This document shows, in pieces, positions 1 through 7,221 of a stretch of 9,696 nucleotides of DNA (its first letter is position 1; each line of letters starts with the position of its first letter). Under the pieces are notes generated by a model that was given only the letters and a program-made list of their open reading frames with translations, was not told the DNA's origin and searched no databases. Source of the DNA: DATKZB01 sp035528235 (GTDB lineage Bacteria > Planctomycetota > Phycisphaerae > FEN-1346). The stretch is taken from assembly GCA_035528235.1 (NCBI GenBank), contig DATKZB010000010.1:1-9696 (forward strand), given 5' to 3'. The position numbers and the translations under genes are program-made.

Positions 1-810
1 CCGTTTGCCGACGACGGGATGCTCGTTATGGAAAGCCCGGCCCCGCCGAGCATCGTGCCTCAGGAGGAGTCGCTGCCGGCGCCCGAGTACGTGCCGGCCG
101 AGACCCAGGCGCCGCCCGAGTCCGGCGACGTCGGCATCATCGCGTTCGAGCCGCAGACGGTGCGAACGCCGGCGGGCGCCCCAGCCCTCGCAGGCGACCT
201 GCTCGAGGAACTCCACGGCGAGCCCGTCGTCGTGGGGCCGACGCCGGCACCCGACCCGGCGAAGGCCGACCGGCCGGTCCACGTCGTCCGCGCCGGCGAA
301 AACCTGACCATGATTGCCCGCCGGTACTACGGCACCGAGGGCGAGCGGCTCTGGCAGCGCATCTGGAAGGCCAACAAGGACACGGTCTCCGACCCGAACC
401 GCCTGGCGACCGGCCAGAAACTCCTCATCCCGGGGTTGCCGGCCGAGACGCCGGCCAGGTCCGCCGACACCGTCCTCGCCGAGGCGGCCGCGCCCGTCTC
501 GGGCGCGACGATCGACCGCGACTCGGTCCCGGTCGTTAATGCCCAGGAACTGGCCCGCATGGTCGGCAACCAATCGGACCTGCTGGAGCAGCCGTCCAAG
601 GCGCCGGCCACCTACAGGGTCCGCAAGGGCGACACGTTCTATCACATCGCGACCAACCTGTACGGCGACGGCCGCCTGGCACGGCTGCTCATCCTCCGCA
701 ACAAGCACCTGGTGCCCGATGAGACGAAACTCAAGGTCGGCCAGCGCATCGTGCTGCTGGACGGCGTGGCGGTGACGGGGACGACCGACCTGGCGATGGC
801 CCACCGATGA
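1..810 (+). CDS. LysM-repeat protein, 5' end cut by window edge
   Basis: Two LysM domains are visible, a fold that binds GlcNAc-containing glycans such as peptidoglycan. Numbering from the first in-frame ATG (position 19), domain 1 spans residues about 87-138 (starts VHVVRAGENL, ends GQKLLIPG). Domain 2 spans about 198-248 (starts TYRVRKGDTF, ends GQRIVLLDG). Residues 1-85 and the linker 140-196 are rich in Pro, Ala and Glu and look disordered. The frame stays open to the left edge and no clear Shine-Dalgarno precedes the ATGs at 19 or 28, so the true start is probably outside the window. A signal peptide or membrane anchor could be encoded there. The stop overlaps the next start (ATGA, 807-810), so it is probably co-translated with the FtsL-like gene. 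A role at the septal wall is inferred from the context. No catalytic domain is seen, so the protein could equally be a structural anchor. Confidence 0.85.
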   Translation, partial: PFADDGMLVMESPAPPSIVPQEESLPAPEYVPAETQAPPESGDVGIIAFEPQTVRTPAGAPALAGDLLEELHGEPVVVGPTPAPDPAKADRPVHVVRAGENLTMIARRYYGTEGERLWQRIWKANKDTVSDPNRLATGQKLLIPGLPAETPARSADTVLAEAAAPVSGATIDRDSVPVVNAQELARMVGNQSDLLEQPSKAPATYRVRKGDTFYHIATNLYGDGRLARLLILRNKHLVPDETKLKVGQRIVLLDGVAVTGTTDLAMAHR

Positions 811-1136
811 GACTGTGCTTACGACTGGCGGCGTTGACGGCCCTGCTGGTGGCCCTGGCCATCGGCCTGACCGCCCTGCGGACCGAGACGCACCAGGCCG
901 GCAACCGGCTGCACTCGCTGTTCCGCGAGAAACGCGACCTCGAGAAGGACTGCTACCGGCTGGAACTTGCCATCGGTCGCCTGAAGAGCCAGATGCGGCT
1001 TCGCGAGCAGGTGGCCGACCTTTACCAGGAGTCGACGGACGAACTGCCGGGACGCCCGCCCGGCCTGTCGCCGGGCACCCGCCTCGGGCGCCAGCCGTCG
1101 CGTTCCGTGAACCGCAGCGCGTCGGGACCGCCGTAA
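807..1136 (+). CDS. ftsL: FtsL-like small bitopic cell-division protein
   Basis: The 109-residue product has the FtsL architecture: a short cytoplasmic start (MRLCLR), one hydrophobic membrane span (about 6-24) and a charged, leucine-rich helix (about 28-75) suited to a coiled coil. A Pro/Gly/Arg/Ser-rich tail follows (about 79-109). FtsL proteins sit in the inner membrane with the coiled coil outside, pair with FtsB/DivIC-type partners and connect FtsW-FtsI to the divisome. The identity rests on topology and on its place directly before ftsI, because FtsL sequences are poorly conserved. The ATG lies within the previous stop (ATGA) and has no convincing Shine-Dalgarno of its own, which suggests translational coupling. 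The disordered tail is unusual for FtsL. It could instead be a lineage-specific bitopic protein with the same job. Confidence 0.7.
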   Translation: MRLCLRLAALTALLVALAIGLTALRTETHQAGNRLHSLFREKRDLEKDCYRLELAIGRLKSQMRLREQVADLYQESTDELPGRPPGLSPGTRLGRQPSRSVNRSASGPP

Positions 1137-1173
1137 CGTCCGAGACCTGTACAAGGCAAGAAGGGGGCCCGTG

Positions 1174-2937
1174 ATGACCGAGAACCGCCAACGGCGTACG
1201 GCCGTTGCTCTGACCTCGGGCCTGGTCCTCTTGCTGGCGGCGCTGGCGGGGTACCTGGTGTACATTTACGTGGAGTCGTCCGACCAGTTGGCCGCCTACG
1301 CCTCGCGCAAGCAGCACATGGGCTGGCCCATCCGGCCGATGCGGGGCAACATCGTCGACGCCCGCCTCCGGCTCCTGGCCGGCAGCCAGCACGTCAGGAG
1401 CATCTTCGCCGACCCGAAGATGGTTGAGGACCCGGCCGTGGCTGCCGCCGCGCTGGCCCCCGTCCTGGGGCTTGAGCGCGACGACCTCTACCGCCAACTG
1501 GCCGAAGCCTCCGACAGCCGTTTCCTGTGGCTGCGACGGCGCGTGCCGACCGGGACGGCCGACGCCGTCCGCCGGCTGGGGTTGCAGGGGGTGGGGCAGG
1601 TTTCGGAAGGCGCGCGGCACTATCCGAACGGGTCGCTGGCGGCCCACGTTATCGGCTGCGTGGGCGTCGACGAGCAGGGGCTGGAAGGTCTGGAACGGCT
1701 CTTCGACGAGCGCCTGCGGGGGCGGCCGGGGCAGGCCCGCGTCCTGGCCGACCGCAAGCGGCGGCCTATCTGGGCCGAGCCCGACCAGTTCACCCCCGCC
1801 GAGGACGGCCAGGACCTGGTCCTGACCATCGACGCCGTGATCCAGGCCGTGGCCGAGGAGGCCGTGGCCGAGGCCTGTCGCCAGTACCGGGCCGTCAGCG
1901 CCACCGCCATCGTCATGGAACCGGCGACCGGCGCCATCCTGGCCATGGCGAACATGCCGACGTACGAGCCCGCCCGGTACACCGAGTTCCCCACCGAGGC
2001 CCGCCGCAACCGGGCCGTGACCGACATGTTCCCCCCCGGGTCGAGCAGTAAACCGTTCGTCGCGGCCGCGGCGCTGGAGGCGGGGGTCGTCCGGTTCGGC
2101 GAGGTCATCTACTGTGAGAACGGGTACTGGCCGGCGGCCAGACTGCACGACGCCGGCCACTCGTACGGCAACCTGACGTTCGAGGAGGGCATCCACAAGT
2201 CGAGCAACATCATGATGGCCAAACTCGGGATCCGCCTGGGGAACCCGCGGCTCCACGCCGCGCTGCTCGCGTTCGGTTTCGGACGCGAGACGGGCGTCTG
2301 GCTGCCCGGCGAGACGGCGGGCGTGGTGTATCCCCTGCCGCGATGGACGCGGTTGAGCACGACCCGGGTGCCGTTCGGCCAGGAGTACGCCACCACGCCG
2401 CTGCAACTGATTACGGCCTTCGCGGCCTTCGCCAACGGCGGCAAGATGGTGCGCCCGAAGATCCTGCGAGGCGTCCTCGACCGGTGCGGCCGGGTGACCG
2501 TCGACCTGACCGAGCCCGACGTCGTGGGCCGGGCCGTCAGCGCGCAGACCGCGCGGCAGATGATCGACCGCACGCTGGTCGGCGTGGTCGAACAGGGCAC
2601 CGGCAAGCGGTGCAAGATCCCGGGGTACCGGGTGTTCGGCAAGACGGGCACGGCCCAGAAGATCGACCCGCAGACCAAGACCATGAGCCATTCGCTGTAC
2701 GTGGGGACGTTCCTGGCGGGCGCCCCGGCCGATAACCCGCGGGTGGTCGTGCTGGTTTCGGTCAACGAGCCGGACAAGTCGATCGGGTACTATGGCGGGA
2801 CGGTGGCTGCCCCGGCCGCCCGGAAGATCCTCGAGCGGGCGCTCCCGTACCTGGGCGTCCCCCGTACCGAGACGGCGACCGACGACGCCAACGCCCGCCT
2901 GGTGGGGCAGAACGGGGCGAACCGCCGCCCGCGCTGA
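1174..2937 (+). CDS. ftsI: FtsI, division-specific class B penicillin-binding protein (peptidoglycan D,D-transpeptidase)
   Basis: It cross-links septal peptidoglycan as the transpeptidase partner of FtsW. Numbered from the ATG at 1174 (587 aa), there is one membrane anchor (about 10-32) and a PBP-dimer/pedestal domain starting near RGNIVDARLR (57-66). The transpeptidase domain (about 240-555) has all three active-site motifs: SxxK as SSSK (290-293, in PPGSSSKPF), SxN as SSN (343-345) and KTG (490-492, in FGKTGTAQK). There are no C-terminal PASTA domains, and the length matches proteobacterial FtsI. A GTG sits directly before the ATG (1171). The purine-rich stretch 1158-1167 could serve either start, and the ATG is preferred only as the commoner codon. 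A 37-nt gap follows the FtsL-like gene. The FtsI call over PBP2/MrdA rests mainly on the position between ftsL and murE. Confidence 0.93.
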   Translation: MTENRQRRTAVALTSGLVLLLAALAGYLVYIYVESSDQLAAYASRKQHMGWPIRPMRGNIVDARLRLLAGSQHVRSIFADPKMVEDPAVAAAALAPVLGLERDDLYRQLAEASDSRFLWLRRRVPTGTADAVRRLGLQGVGQVSEGARHYPNGSLAAHVIGCVGVDEQGLEGLERLFDERLRGRPGQARVLADRKRRPIWAEPDQFTPAEDGQDLVLTIDAVIQAVAEEAVAEACRQYRAVSATAIVMEPATGAILAMANMPTYEPARYTEFPTEARRNRAVTDMFPPGSSSKPFVAAAALEAGVVRFGEVIYCENGYWPAARLHDAGHSYGNLTFEEGIHKSSNIMMAKLGIRLGNPRLHAALLAFGFGRETGVWLPGETAGVVYPLPRWTRLSTTRVPFGQEYATTPLQLITAFAAFANGGKMVRPKILRGVLDRCGRVTVDLTEPDVVGRAVSAQTARQMIDRTLVGVVEQGTGKRCKIPGYRVFGKTGTAQKIDPQTKTMSHSLYVGTFLAGAPADNPRVVVLVSVNEPDKSIGYYGGTVAAPAARKILERALPYLGVPRTETATDDANARLVGQNGANRRPR

Positions 2938-2952
2938 CCGTGCGGCGCCGCC

Positions 2953-2958
2953 AAGGAG
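2953..2958 (+). promoter_or_regulatory. Ribosome binding site of murE
   Basis: AAGGAG lies 9 nt before the ATG at 2968, in the 30-nt gap between ftsI and murE. It is a near-consensus Shine-Dalgarno at normal spacing. It favours 2968 over the ATG at 2960, which is too close to the site to be used. Confidence 0.75.
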
Positions 2959-2967
2959 TATGGGTTC

Positions 2968-4485
2968 ATGAAGTTGAGCGACCTGGCCCGGCGCCTACCC
3001 GGCTCGCGCCTTCTGGGCGCGGGCGACGTGGAGGTGGCGCGGGCGGTCCATGATTCGCGGCGTGTCCGTCCCGGCGACCTGTTCGTGGCGTTGCCCGGCA
3101 CGAAGATCGACGGCCACGAGTTCGTGCAGCGCGCCCTGGAGGCCGGTGCCCGCGCGGCCGTGGTCGAGCACCCGGTTGAATTGCCCGGCCACCCGCCGCT
3201 GCTGGTCGTCGGCGACGCCCGTGAGGCCCTCGCCCTGTGCGCCCACGCCCTGGCCGGCGACCCCACGCGGCGGATGACGGTCTGCGGCGTCACGGGCACC
3301 AACGGCAAGACCACGACGACGTACCTCGTGCGGAGCATTCTCGAGCGCGCGGGCCGGCCGACGGGCGTCATCGGCACCATCGGGTACATCATCGGCCGGC
3401 GCGAGATCCCGAGCCGCCTGACGACGCCCGACGCCAACGACCTGGCCGACTACTTCGCCGAGATGGTCGAGAGCGGGCTCAAGGCCGCCGTCATGGAGGT
3501 CTCCAGCCACGCCCTGCACCAGCGCCGCACGGCCGGCATCGAGTTCGCCGTGGCGGCGTTCACCAACCTGACGCCCGAGCACCTCGACTACCACAAGGAC
3601 ATGATCTCGTACCGCGAGGCCAAGGCGATTCTCTTCGCCGGGCTGGCCGCAGACGCCCGGGCCGTCCTCAACGCCGACGACGAGGCGAGCGCCGCGTTCC
3701 GCGAAGCGACCCGGGCCCAGGTCCTCTGGTACGGCCTGGAGAAGCCGGCCGACGTCCGGGCCGAGGACATCCGGGCCGACGTCGGCGGCAGCCGGTTCGT
3801 CCTGGTCACGCCGCGCGGGCGGGCGCCGGTTCGCCTGGCTTTGCTTGGTATCCATAATGTGTACAACTGTCTGACGGCGGCCGCCATCGCCGAGGCGCTT
3901 GACGTGCCGCTGGAGGCGATCGCCGAGGGCATCGAGGCCCTGGCCATGGTGCGCGGCCGCCTCGAACCGGTGCCGACGACGCTGGGCTTTCGTGTGCTCG
4001 TGGATTACGCGCATAAGACCGACGCCCTGACGCACGCCCTCTCGACCGTCCGCGACCTGGTCAGGGGCGAGGGCCGGCTCATCGTGGTGTTCGGGTGCGG
4101 CGGCGACCGCGACCGCCAGAAGCGTCCCGCCATGGCGGCCGTGGCCGAGCAACTGGCCGACCGCGTCTTCGTGACCAACGACAACCCCCGCACCGAACAG
4201 CCGCGGGCCATCGCCGACGAAATCCTGGCGGGCTTTAAGTCGCTCGAGCGGGTTACAGTGGAACTGGACCGCCGCGCGGCCATCGGCCTGGCGCTGGGCG
4301 AGGCGCGGCCGGGCGACGTCGTCATCATCGCCGGCAAGGGACATGAAACGTACCAGATTATCGGCGACGTCACGCAGCCCTTCGACGACCGCGAGGTTGC
4401 CGCCGAGATCCTGGCCGAGTTGGAGGCCAATGCCGGCGCGGCGCCGGACTCCGGGCCGCAGTGTCGGAAGGGCGGGGGACCATGA
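2968..4485 (+). CDS. murE: MurE, UDP-MurNAc-tripeptide synthetase, meso-DAP type
   Basis: An ATP-dependent cytoplasmic ligase that adds the third stem-peptide residue to UDP-MurNAc-L-Ala-D-Glu. The 505-aa protein shows the three Mur-ligase domains. The N-terminal uridine-binding part has HDSRRVRPGDLF (28-39) and DGHEF (48-52). The central ATPase has the P-loop GVTGTNGKTTT (107-117), LTTPDA (151-156), MEVSSHAL (176-183) and TNLTPEHLDYH (199-209). K219 in YREAKAILF is the lysine expected to be carbamylated. The C-terminal domain has DYAHKTDAL (346-354), GCGGDRDRQKRP (376-387), DNPRTE (405-410) and GKGHE (456-460). DNPR plus the Glu of GKGHE is the known signature for meso-diaminopimelate, whereas L-Lys enzymes differ there. 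DYAHKTDAL departs slightly from the usual DYAHTPDAL. A strong ribosome site sets the start, and the stop overlaps the murF ATG by 4 nt. Confidence 0.96.
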   Translation: MKLSDLARRLPGSRLLGAGDVEVARAVHDSRRVRPGDLFVALPGTKIDGHEFVQRALEAGARAAVVEHPVELPGHPPLLVVGDAREALALCAHALAGDPTRRMTVCGVTGTNGKTTTTYLVRSILERAGRPTGVIGTIGYIIGRREIPSRLTTPDANDLADYFAEMVESGLKAAVMEVSSHALHQRRTAGIEFAVAAFTNLTPEHLDYHKDMISYREAKAILFAGLAADARAVLNADDEASAAFREATRAQVLWYGLEKPADVRAEDIRADVGGSRFVLVTPRGRAPVRLALLGIHNVYNCLTAAAIAEALDVPLEAIAEGIEALAMVRGRLEPVPTTLGFRVLVDYAHKTDALTHALSTVRDLVRGEGRLIVVFGCGGDRDRQKRPAMAAVAEQLADRVFVTNDNPRTEQPRAIADEILAGFKSLERVTVELDRRAAIGLALGEARPGDVVIIAGKGHETYQIIGDVTQPFDDREVAAEILAELEANAGAAPDSGPQCRKGGGP

Positions 4486-5888
4486 GATTCAGCGTTGACG
4501 ACATCCTGAAGGCGACCGGTGGCCGTCTGGTCGCCGGGCCGGCCGGGGCCGACGTCGGTTCCGTCGGCACCGACACGCGGGCGCTGGGCCGGGGTCAGAC
4601 GTTCCTGGCCCTTCGCGGCCCGAACTTCGACGGTCACGACTTCCTGGCCGACGCCGTGGCCCGCGGCGCGGCGTGCCTGATCGTGGACCGCCCGGAGGCG
4701 CTGCCGGAACCGGCCCTTTCGCCCACGGTGGCGATGGTGGCGGTGCCCGACACACTCCAGGCGCTGGCCGACCTTGGCCGCGCAGCACGGGCGCGTCTCG
4801 CGTGCCCGGTCATCGCGATAACGGGGTCGTGCGGCAAGACGACGGTCAAGGAGATGGTGGGGCAGATTCTGGTGCAACACCGGTGCGGGCGTACGCCGCG
4901 GGCCAGTTTCAATAACCAGATTGGCGTGCCGCTCACGCTCCTGGACGCCGAGCCGCAGGACGAGTTCGTTCTGTGCGAGTTCGGCTCCAACGCCCCGGGC
5001 GAGATCGCCCACTTGGCTGCGCTGGCCCGGCCCACCATCGGCGTCGTGACGCTGGTGGCGCCGGTGCATCTGGAGGGTCTGGGTTCGGTCGAGGGCGTGG
5101 CCGAGGAGAAGGCCGCCCTGGTCGACGCCATTCCGCCCGAGGGCGTGGCGATCTTGAACGCCGACGACCCGCGCGTGGCCGCCATGGCCCCGCGGTGCCG
5201 CGGGCGCGTCGTCACGGTCGGACTGACCTGGGATGCCGACCTGCAGGCGGGGCACGTCATTCAGACCGACCAGGGCGTGTACTTCACGACGACCGGGTCG
5301 GCGGGGTTCGATCTGCCCGTGTTGGGCGAGCACCAGGCGGTGCTGGCGTTGCTGGCGGCCGCCGTGGCGCAGGAACTGGGCGTCTCGCTGGAGGACTCGG
5401 CCGCAGCCCTTCGCGCGTTCCAGCCCCCGCCGATGCGCCTGGCCGTGGTCCAGGCCGGGAGCATCGCGATCCTGAACGACGCGTACAATGCCAACCCCAG
5501 CAGCATGGGGGTGGCGCTGGGGCTGCTCATCCTGTGGCCCGATCGCCGCAAGGTCTTCTTCTGCGGCGACATGCTGGAACTGGGCGCCGAGAGCCGCGCG
5601 GCACACGAGGAACTGGGCCGCGCCGTGGCCCAGGCCGACGTGGCCCGGCTCATCTGCGTGGGCAGCGAATCGACGGCGACCGCCCGCGCCGCCGTCGAAG
5701 CCGGCTTGGCGACCGAAGACGTGACGACGGTTCCCGACGCCCAGGCCGCGGCCCGCATTGCCGTCGAGGTCGTCGGCGACGGGGACGTGGTTCTCGTCAA
5801 GGGATCGCGGGCCGTGCGCATGGAACAGGTGGTCGACGTGCTGGTGGCGTCGTTTAAAGCGCGGGGTGCCGGCGGCCCCGTGCGATAG
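4482..5888 (+). CDS. murF: MurF, UDP-MurNAc-tripeptide:D-Ala-D-Ala ligase
   Basis: It completes the cytoplasmic precursor by joining D-Ala-D-Ala to UDP-MurNAc-tripeptide with ATP. In 468 aa it shows the N-terminal substrate-binding segment TDTRALGRGQTF (30-41), the P-loop ITGSCGKTTVKEM (113-125), SFNNQIGVPLTLL (142-154), EFGSNAPGEIAHL (166-178), and the MurF signatures NDAYNANPSSM (332-342), GDMLELGAE (362-370) and KGSRAVRMEQV (440-450). The ATG at 4482 is chosen because it forms an ATGA overlap with the murE stop and gives a normal MurF N-terminus (MRFSVDDILKATGG). A GTG at 4461 would add seven unlikely residues (MSEGRGT). Coupling to murE ensures paired synthesis of consecutive enzymes. Confidence 0.96.
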   Translation: MRFSVDDILKATGGRLVAGPAGADVGSVGTDTRALGRGQTFLALRGPNFDGHDFLADAVARGAACLIVDRPEALPEPALSPTVAMVAVPDTLQALADLGRAARARLACPVIAITGSCGKTTVKEMVGQILVQHRCGRTPRASFNNQIGVPLTLLDAEPQDEFVLCEFGSNAPGEIAHLAALARPTIGVVTLVAPVHLEGLGSVEGVAEEKAALVDAIPPEGVAILNADDPRVAAMAPRCRGRVVTVGLTWDADLQAGHVIQTDQGVYFTTTGSAGFDLPVLGEHQAVLALLAAAVAQELGVSLEDSAAALRAFQPPPMRLAVVQAGSIAILNDAYNANPSSMGVALGLLILWPDRRKVFFCGDMLELGAESRAAHEELGRAVAQADVARLICVGSESTATARAAVEAGLATEDVTTVPDAQAAARIAVEVVGDGDVVLVKGSRAVRMEQVVDVLVASFKARGAGGPVR

Positions 5889-5891
5889 GGC

Positions 5892-5895
5892 GGAG
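5892..5895 (+). promoter_or_regulatory. Ribosome binding site of mraY
   Basis: GGAG within GGGCGGAG lies 9 nt before the ATG at 5905, in the 16-nt gap after murF. It decides the mraY start against in-frame codons upstream that lie inside murF. Confidence 0.6.
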
Positions 5896-5904
5896 ACGTT
5901 CCCG

Positions 5905-7035
5905 ATGTTCTATCAGTTGCTGTTCTATTTCCAGGCGTTCCTCGAGCAAGCCGGCCTGTGGCGGTACGTCAACGTTTTCCGGTACCAGACGTTCCGGATG
6001 ATGTTCGCCATCGTGACGAGTTTCTTCGTGCTGATGGTGTTTGCCCCGGCGGTCATCCGGGTGCTGAAGCACCTGAAGGTGCGCGGGGAGGCGGACTTCG
6101 GCAACAAGACGATCGACCAGATTTACGCCTCGCGGGCGTCGACGCCCACGATGGGCGGCATCCTGATTCTGCCGGCCGTCCTGCTTTCGACGATCCTGTG
6201 GGCCGACGTCCTCAACTTCCACGTCTTTCTGGGTCTGGTGACGGTCGTCTGGCTGGGCGTTCTGGGCGGTGTGGACGATTACCTGAAACTCGTCAAGAAG
6301 AGCCGCGCGGGCCTGCGGATGTGGGAGAAACTCCTCTTCCAGATCGGTCTGGCCCTGCTGCTGGCGTTCTTCCTGTACCAGGTGCGCGACGGCATCCGGC
6401 TGCCCGAGAACGGCACCGGCATCGCCCTGAACCTGCCGTTCTACAAGTTCCCGATTCATCTTCCGTTCTGGATCTTCTTTGGGGTGTGCATTCTGGTGGT
6501 GGCGGGTACCTCCAATGCGGTCAATCTGACCGACGGCATGGACGGCCTGGCCATCGGCAGCATGGTGCCGCCGACGGTCGTGTTCCTGGTGGTCAGCTAC
6601 ATCGCCGGGCGTGTGGACTATTCGGCATACCTGTACGTGCCGTACATCGCGGGGGTGGGCGAACTCTCGATCTTCTGCGGGGCGCTGCTGGGGGCGTGCC
6701 TGGGATTCCTCTGGTACAACTGTTCGCCGGCCCAGGTGTTTATGGGCGACACGGGCAGCCTGGCCCTGGGCGGGGCCATCGGCTACGTGGCCATGGCAAC
6801 GCGGCAGGAGGTGATGCTGCTGATCGCCGGCGGGCTGTTCGTCATGGAGGCGATGAGCGTCATCCTCCAGGTCAGTTTCTTCAAGGCCACGGGCGGGCGG
6901 CGGATCTTCCGGATGTCGCCCATCCACCATCACTTTCAGTTGGGCGGGTGGACCGAGACCCAGACCGTCGTCCGGTTCTGGCTTCTCGGGGCCATGTTTG
7001 CCGCGCTCGCCCTGGCCACGCTCAAGTTGAGGTGA
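5905..7035 (+). CDS. mraY: MraY, phospho-MurNAc-pentapeptide transferase
   Basis: An integral membrane enzyme that transfers phospho-MurNAc-pentapeptide from UDP to undecaprenyl phosphate, making lipid I. The 376-aa product is strongly hydrophobic with about ten membrane spans, as usual for the family. Diagnostic motifs are TPTMGG (80-85), GVDDYLK (122-128) with the aspartate pair, NAVNLTDGMDGLA (204-216), FMGDTGSLALGG (279-290) and SPIHHHFQ (338-345). The first cytoplasmic loop before TPTMGG is unusual: the common GPxSHxxKxG pattern is absent, and R77 sits where the conserved Lys normally is (see findings). The frame is open upstream into murF, but the ATG at 5905 has a ribosome site and matches the family's normal N-terminus. 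The stop is followed by the 186-nt repeat-bearing gap instead of murD. Confidence 0.96.
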   Translation: MFYQLLFYFQAFLEQAGLWRYVNVFRYQTFRMMFAIVTSFFVLMVFAPAVIRVLKHLKVRGEADFGNKTIDQIYASRASTPTMGGILILPAVLLSTILWADVLNFHVFLGLVTVVWLGVLGGVDDYLKLVKKSRAGLRMWEKLLFQIGLALLLAFFLYQVRDGIRLPENGTGIALNLPFYKFPIHLPFWIFFGVCILVVAGTSNAVNLTDGMDGLAIGSMVPPTVVFLVVSYIAGRVDYSAYLYVPYIAGVGELSIFCGALLGACLGFLWYNCSPAQVFMGDTGSLALGGAIGYVAMATRQEVMLLIAGGLFVMEAMSVILQVSFFKATGGRRIFRMSPIHHHFQLGGWTETQTVVRFWLLGAMFAALALATLKLR

Positions 7036-7081
7036 CGTCTTGGCCCCTGCTCCTACAACGGCACTTCGCTACTTCATGCCG

Positions 7082-7107
7082 CCTGGCGGCCTTCCTAGGC
7101 CGCCAGG
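7082..7107 (+). repeat. Palindromic repeat, copy 1
   Basis: A perfect 11-bp stem (left arm 7082-7092, CCTGGCGGCCT; right arm 7097-7107, AGGCCGCCAGG) closes a TCCT loop. It shares the inner 8 bp (GGCGGCCT/AGGCCGCC) with copies 2 and 3, while its three outer pairs differ (CCT/AGG in place of CGC/GCG). CATG flanks both sides (7075-7078 and 7110-7113). No T-run follows. It may be a REP-like element or an RNA hairpin; the function is unknown. Confidence 0.85.
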
Positions 7108-7126
7108 AACATGCGTCAAGCCAATC

Positions 7127-7152
7127 CGCGGCGGCCTGGGAAGGCCGCCGCG
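7127..7152 (-). repeat. Palindromic repeat, copy 2 (inverted)
   Basis: A perfect 11-bp stem (7127-7137 with 7142-7152; left arm CGCGGCGGCCT) closes a GGGA loop. Read on the - strand the loop is TCCC, close to the TCCT of copies 1 and 3, so this copy is in opposite orientation. It lies 19 nt after copy 1. Such inverted pairing is typical of REP/BIME-like elements in other bacteria, but membership in any known family is not shown here. Confidence 0.8.
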
Positions 7153-7210
7153 CGTGACGTAGTATTGCCAGACTGGGGGATGGGCAAAGTCGTCGGGTCG
7201 GACAGGCGTG

Positions 7211-7216
7211 AGGAGG
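7211..7216 (+). promoter_or_regulatory. Strong ribosome binding site of ftsW
   Basis: AGGAGG, a perfect Shine-Dalgarno core and the strongest in the window, lies 5 nt before the ATG at 7222. It fixes the ftsW start against in-frame upstream ATGs at 7111 and 7189. It would allow efficient re-initiation after the long gap, in contrast to the coupled genes elsewhere. Confidence 0.85.
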
Positions 7217-7221
7217 TGGCG

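Larger units (their letters stand above)
7036..7221 (+). other. Intergenic gap where murD usually lies, with two palindromes
   Basis: This 186-nt stretch between mraY and ftsW is the only long internal gap in an otherwise tight cluster. It holds two 26-nt palindromes (7082-7107 and 7127-7152) separated by 19 nt, and the ftsW ribosome site at its right end. GTGACGT occurs at both 7032-7038 and 7154-7160, bracketing the palindromes. I see no convincing sigma-70 promoter, no T-run that would make a standard intrinsic terminator, and no trace of a decayed murD. Confidence 0.8.

Noticed and set aside
2995..4344. A long open frame on the - strand opposite murE (449 codons), and a similar one opposite murE/murF (4005-5606).
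   Set aside because: They lie entirely over clear Mur ligase genes and have biased His/Arg/Gly/Asp-rich composition with no domain; they are typical antisense shadows in GC-rich DNA.
5758..5904. Upstream in-frame start of mraY inside murF.
   Set aside because: It would overlap the conserved end of MurF and add an Arg/Trp-rich leader foreign to MraY; the ATG at 5905 has a ribosome site.
7082..7152. The palindromes as rho-independent terminators.
   Set aside because: The stems are strong but no T-run follows any copy on either strand, and essential ftsW-murG lie just downstream. Other termination or processing roles stay possible.
7155..7170. TAGTAT (7160-7165) as a -10 box for an internal ftsW promoter.
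   Set aside because: Only four of six positions match TATAAT and no -35-like sequence lies at proper spacing. I cannot support a promoter here.
7111..7221. Earlier in-frame ATGs for ftsW (7111, 7189).
   Set aside because: The frame would cross palindrome copy 2 and give an Arg-rich leader; a perfect AGGAGG sits 5 nt before the ATG at 7222.
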